A DNA stretch of 7,112 bases, taken from the NCBI GenBank assembly GCA_020049615.1, contig JAIFKN010000068.1:1-7112 (forward strand), written 5' to 3'. Positions 6,166 through 7,112 of this stretch are shown here, piece by piece. The translations under genes were made by a program, and so were the position numbers. How positions within the stretch are numbered: the first letter of the stretch is position 1; the number at the start of each line of letters is the position of its first letter. The DNA is from a bacterium (GTDB taxonomy: Bacteria; Planctomycetota; UBA11346). The notes below the pieces were generated by a model. The model made no database searches and was not told the origin of the DNA. It saw only the letters and a program-made list of their open reading frames with translations.

Positions 6166-7112
6166 TCAACCGGCGTCGATGGCGGCCGGCACGCGCTGCG
6201 CGGCCTGCAGGCGGGCGACATCGAGCTTCCGCGAACGGTCGTAGCGGTAGAGCCCGTTCTTCTCCTGCTCGACGTCGGTGAGTTGGGTGTAGCAGTAGCC
6301 GGCGATGCCGGGGTTCTCCAGCAGCGCCCGGCACAGGCCGGCGAAGCGGTCCTGGAACTCGTCCTCGGTCTTCGGCGCGTTGCCATAACCCCAGCCTGGT
6401 GAGGCGGCGTCGGGATCCCACAGCGCGCCGCCGAACTCGCTGACCAGGTAGGGCTGGCCGCGGTAGGGGACGTTGCCAGATCCGCCCGGCAGGGTGTTCC
6501 AGGCCCAGGCATGCACCGTCCCCTGCGCCGTCCTGGCGTGCTTGGCGGCGAAGGCGGCGACGTCCTGCTCGTAGTCGTGCGAGTCGAAGACGTCGGCCCC
6601 ATCGACCCGATGGGTCCAGCCGCTGGCGTCGATCACCGGCCGGCTGGGATCGGCCAGCTTCGTCAGGCGGTACATCGCCGTGGTCGCATCCTCGACCGCG
6701 TCGATGCGTTCGCCTCGCCCCGGCCCGCTCTCGTTGACCGGGCACCAGCCGATGATCGAGGGATGGGACAGGTCGCGTTCCAGGGCCTCGCTCCACTGGG
6801 CCGGGAAGGTCGATCCCCACACCCCTGGAGCGGCCCCCTCCTGGCCCCAGTCGGAGAATTCGCCCCAGACCAGATAGCCCATCCGGTCGGCGTGATGGAG
6901 GAAGCGCTCCTCGAACACCTTCTGGTGCAGGCGAGCACCATCGAAGCCGGCCGCCAGCGACAGCTCGATGTCGCGCACCAGCGCGGCCTCGTCCGGGGCC
7001 GTGAGGATGCCGTCGGGATAATAGCCCTGATCGAGGACCAGGCGCTGGAAGCGCGGCCTGCCGTTCAGGGTCAGCGCCAACCCACGCATACCGCAGCCGC
7101 GCAGGCCGGCGT
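6166..7112 (-). CDS. Glycoside hydrolase family 2 protein, C-terminal TIM-barrel part (5' end outside window)
   Basis: An open frame from the right edge to TGA (6166-6168), about 315 residues, equal to the catalytic barrel of a GH2 beta-glycosidase. Near its start, LTLNGRPRFQRLVLDQGYYPDG matches the GH2 linker where most members have LNGKPIFLRGV. Further landmarks are AAGFDGARLHQKV, RFLHHADRMGYLVWGEFSDW, and the acid/base glutamate in GWCPVNESG (codon 6730-6732). The nucleophile glutamate is in QPYLVSEFGG (codon 6436-6438), and ENPGIAGYCYTQLTDVEQEKNGLY closes the barrel. Both catalytic Glu are kept, so it should be active. Substrate (beta-galactoside, glucuronide or mannoside) is not decidable here. 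An in-frame ATG at 7089 is internal to the conserved linker and not the true start. The N-terminal sugar-binding and Ig-like domains, and any signal peptide, would lie beyond the window. It heads the visible minus-strand cluster. Confidence 0.92.
   Translation of the reverse strand, partial: AGLRGCGMRGLALTLNGRPRFQRLVLDQGYYPDGILTAPDEAALVRDIELSLAAGFDGARLHQKVFEERFLHHADRMGYLVWGEFSDWGQEGAAPGVWGSTFPAQWSEALERDLSHPSIIGWCPVNESGPGRGERIDAVEDATTAMYRLTKLADPSRPVIDASGWTHRVDGADVFDSHDYEQDVAAFAAKHARTAQGTVHAWAWNTLPGGSGNVPYRGQPYLVSEFGGALWDPDAASPGWGYGNAPKTEDEFQDRFAGLCRALLENPGIAGYCYTQLTDVEQEKNGLYRYDRSRKLDVARLQAAQRVPAAIDAG

Noticed and set aside
3584..6244. Very long plus-strand open frame (886 codons) antisense to the SPFH and M20 genes
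   Set aside because: Its translation is a His/Arg/Asp/Gly-rich string with no domain, while the opposite strand carries two complete families with all catalytic motifs. Long antisense frames are expected when codon third positions are mostly G or C.
6137..6820. N-terminal extension of the M20 frame into the GH2 gene
   Set aside because: The same bases encode the conserved GH2 barrel in another frame, and the M20 family start fits the ATG at 6136.

Overview
The window is GC-rich bacterial chromosome and looks like a housekeeping neighbourhood next to a metabolic and membrane-protein cluster. The best taxonomic clue is the EF-Tu start at the left edge. Its G1 loop reads GHIDHGKST, and where most bacteria have the NAPEEKARGIT stretch it reads ITKGGTVR. 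From memory, that pattern is typical of Planctomycetota and related PVC lineages. The AGTKGKGST P-loop of the FolC-like protein and the Hanks-type kinase fit this but do not prove it. The assignment is an inference of moderate confidence.

Left part (1-700), minus strand: four tRNA genes lead into tuf in the order tRNA-Thr(TGT), tRNA-Tyr(GTA), tRNA-Gly(TCC), tRNA-Thr(GGT), tuf. This is the same order and set of isoacceptors as the thrU-tyrU-glyT-thrT-tufB operon of E. coli. All four tRNAs encode their CCA ends. A TTGACA box lies 38 bases upstream of the first tRNA, next to a C/G-tract hairpin, and may belong to the operon promoter.

Middle part (779-3046): a minus-strand serine/threonine protein kinase with a C-terminal membrane anchor has both halves conserved but in different frames. 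A one-base frameshift near 1310-1323 separates the HRDIKPEN catalytic loop from DFG. Divergent to it, on the plus strand, is an intact Mur-ligase-family protein of the folylpolyglutamate/dihydrofolate synthase type (folC-like).

Right part (3048-7112), minus strand: four closely spaced genes form a probable operon. In transcription order they are a glycoside hydrolase family 2 protein (5' end outside the window), an M20 zinc dipeptidase, a two-TM SPFH/band-7 protein with an N-terminal repeat region and C-terminal coiled coil, and a 29-residue single-pass membrane microprotein that starts two bases after the SPFH stop. The microprotein and folC-like genes converge with one base between their stop codons, at the centre of a perfect 15-bp palindrome. 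The most interesting items are the SPFH/microprotein pair, the repeat architecture of the SPFH protein, the broken tail-anchored kinase and the divergent EF-Tu N-terminus. No CRISPR array, insertion sequence or phage gene was seen.
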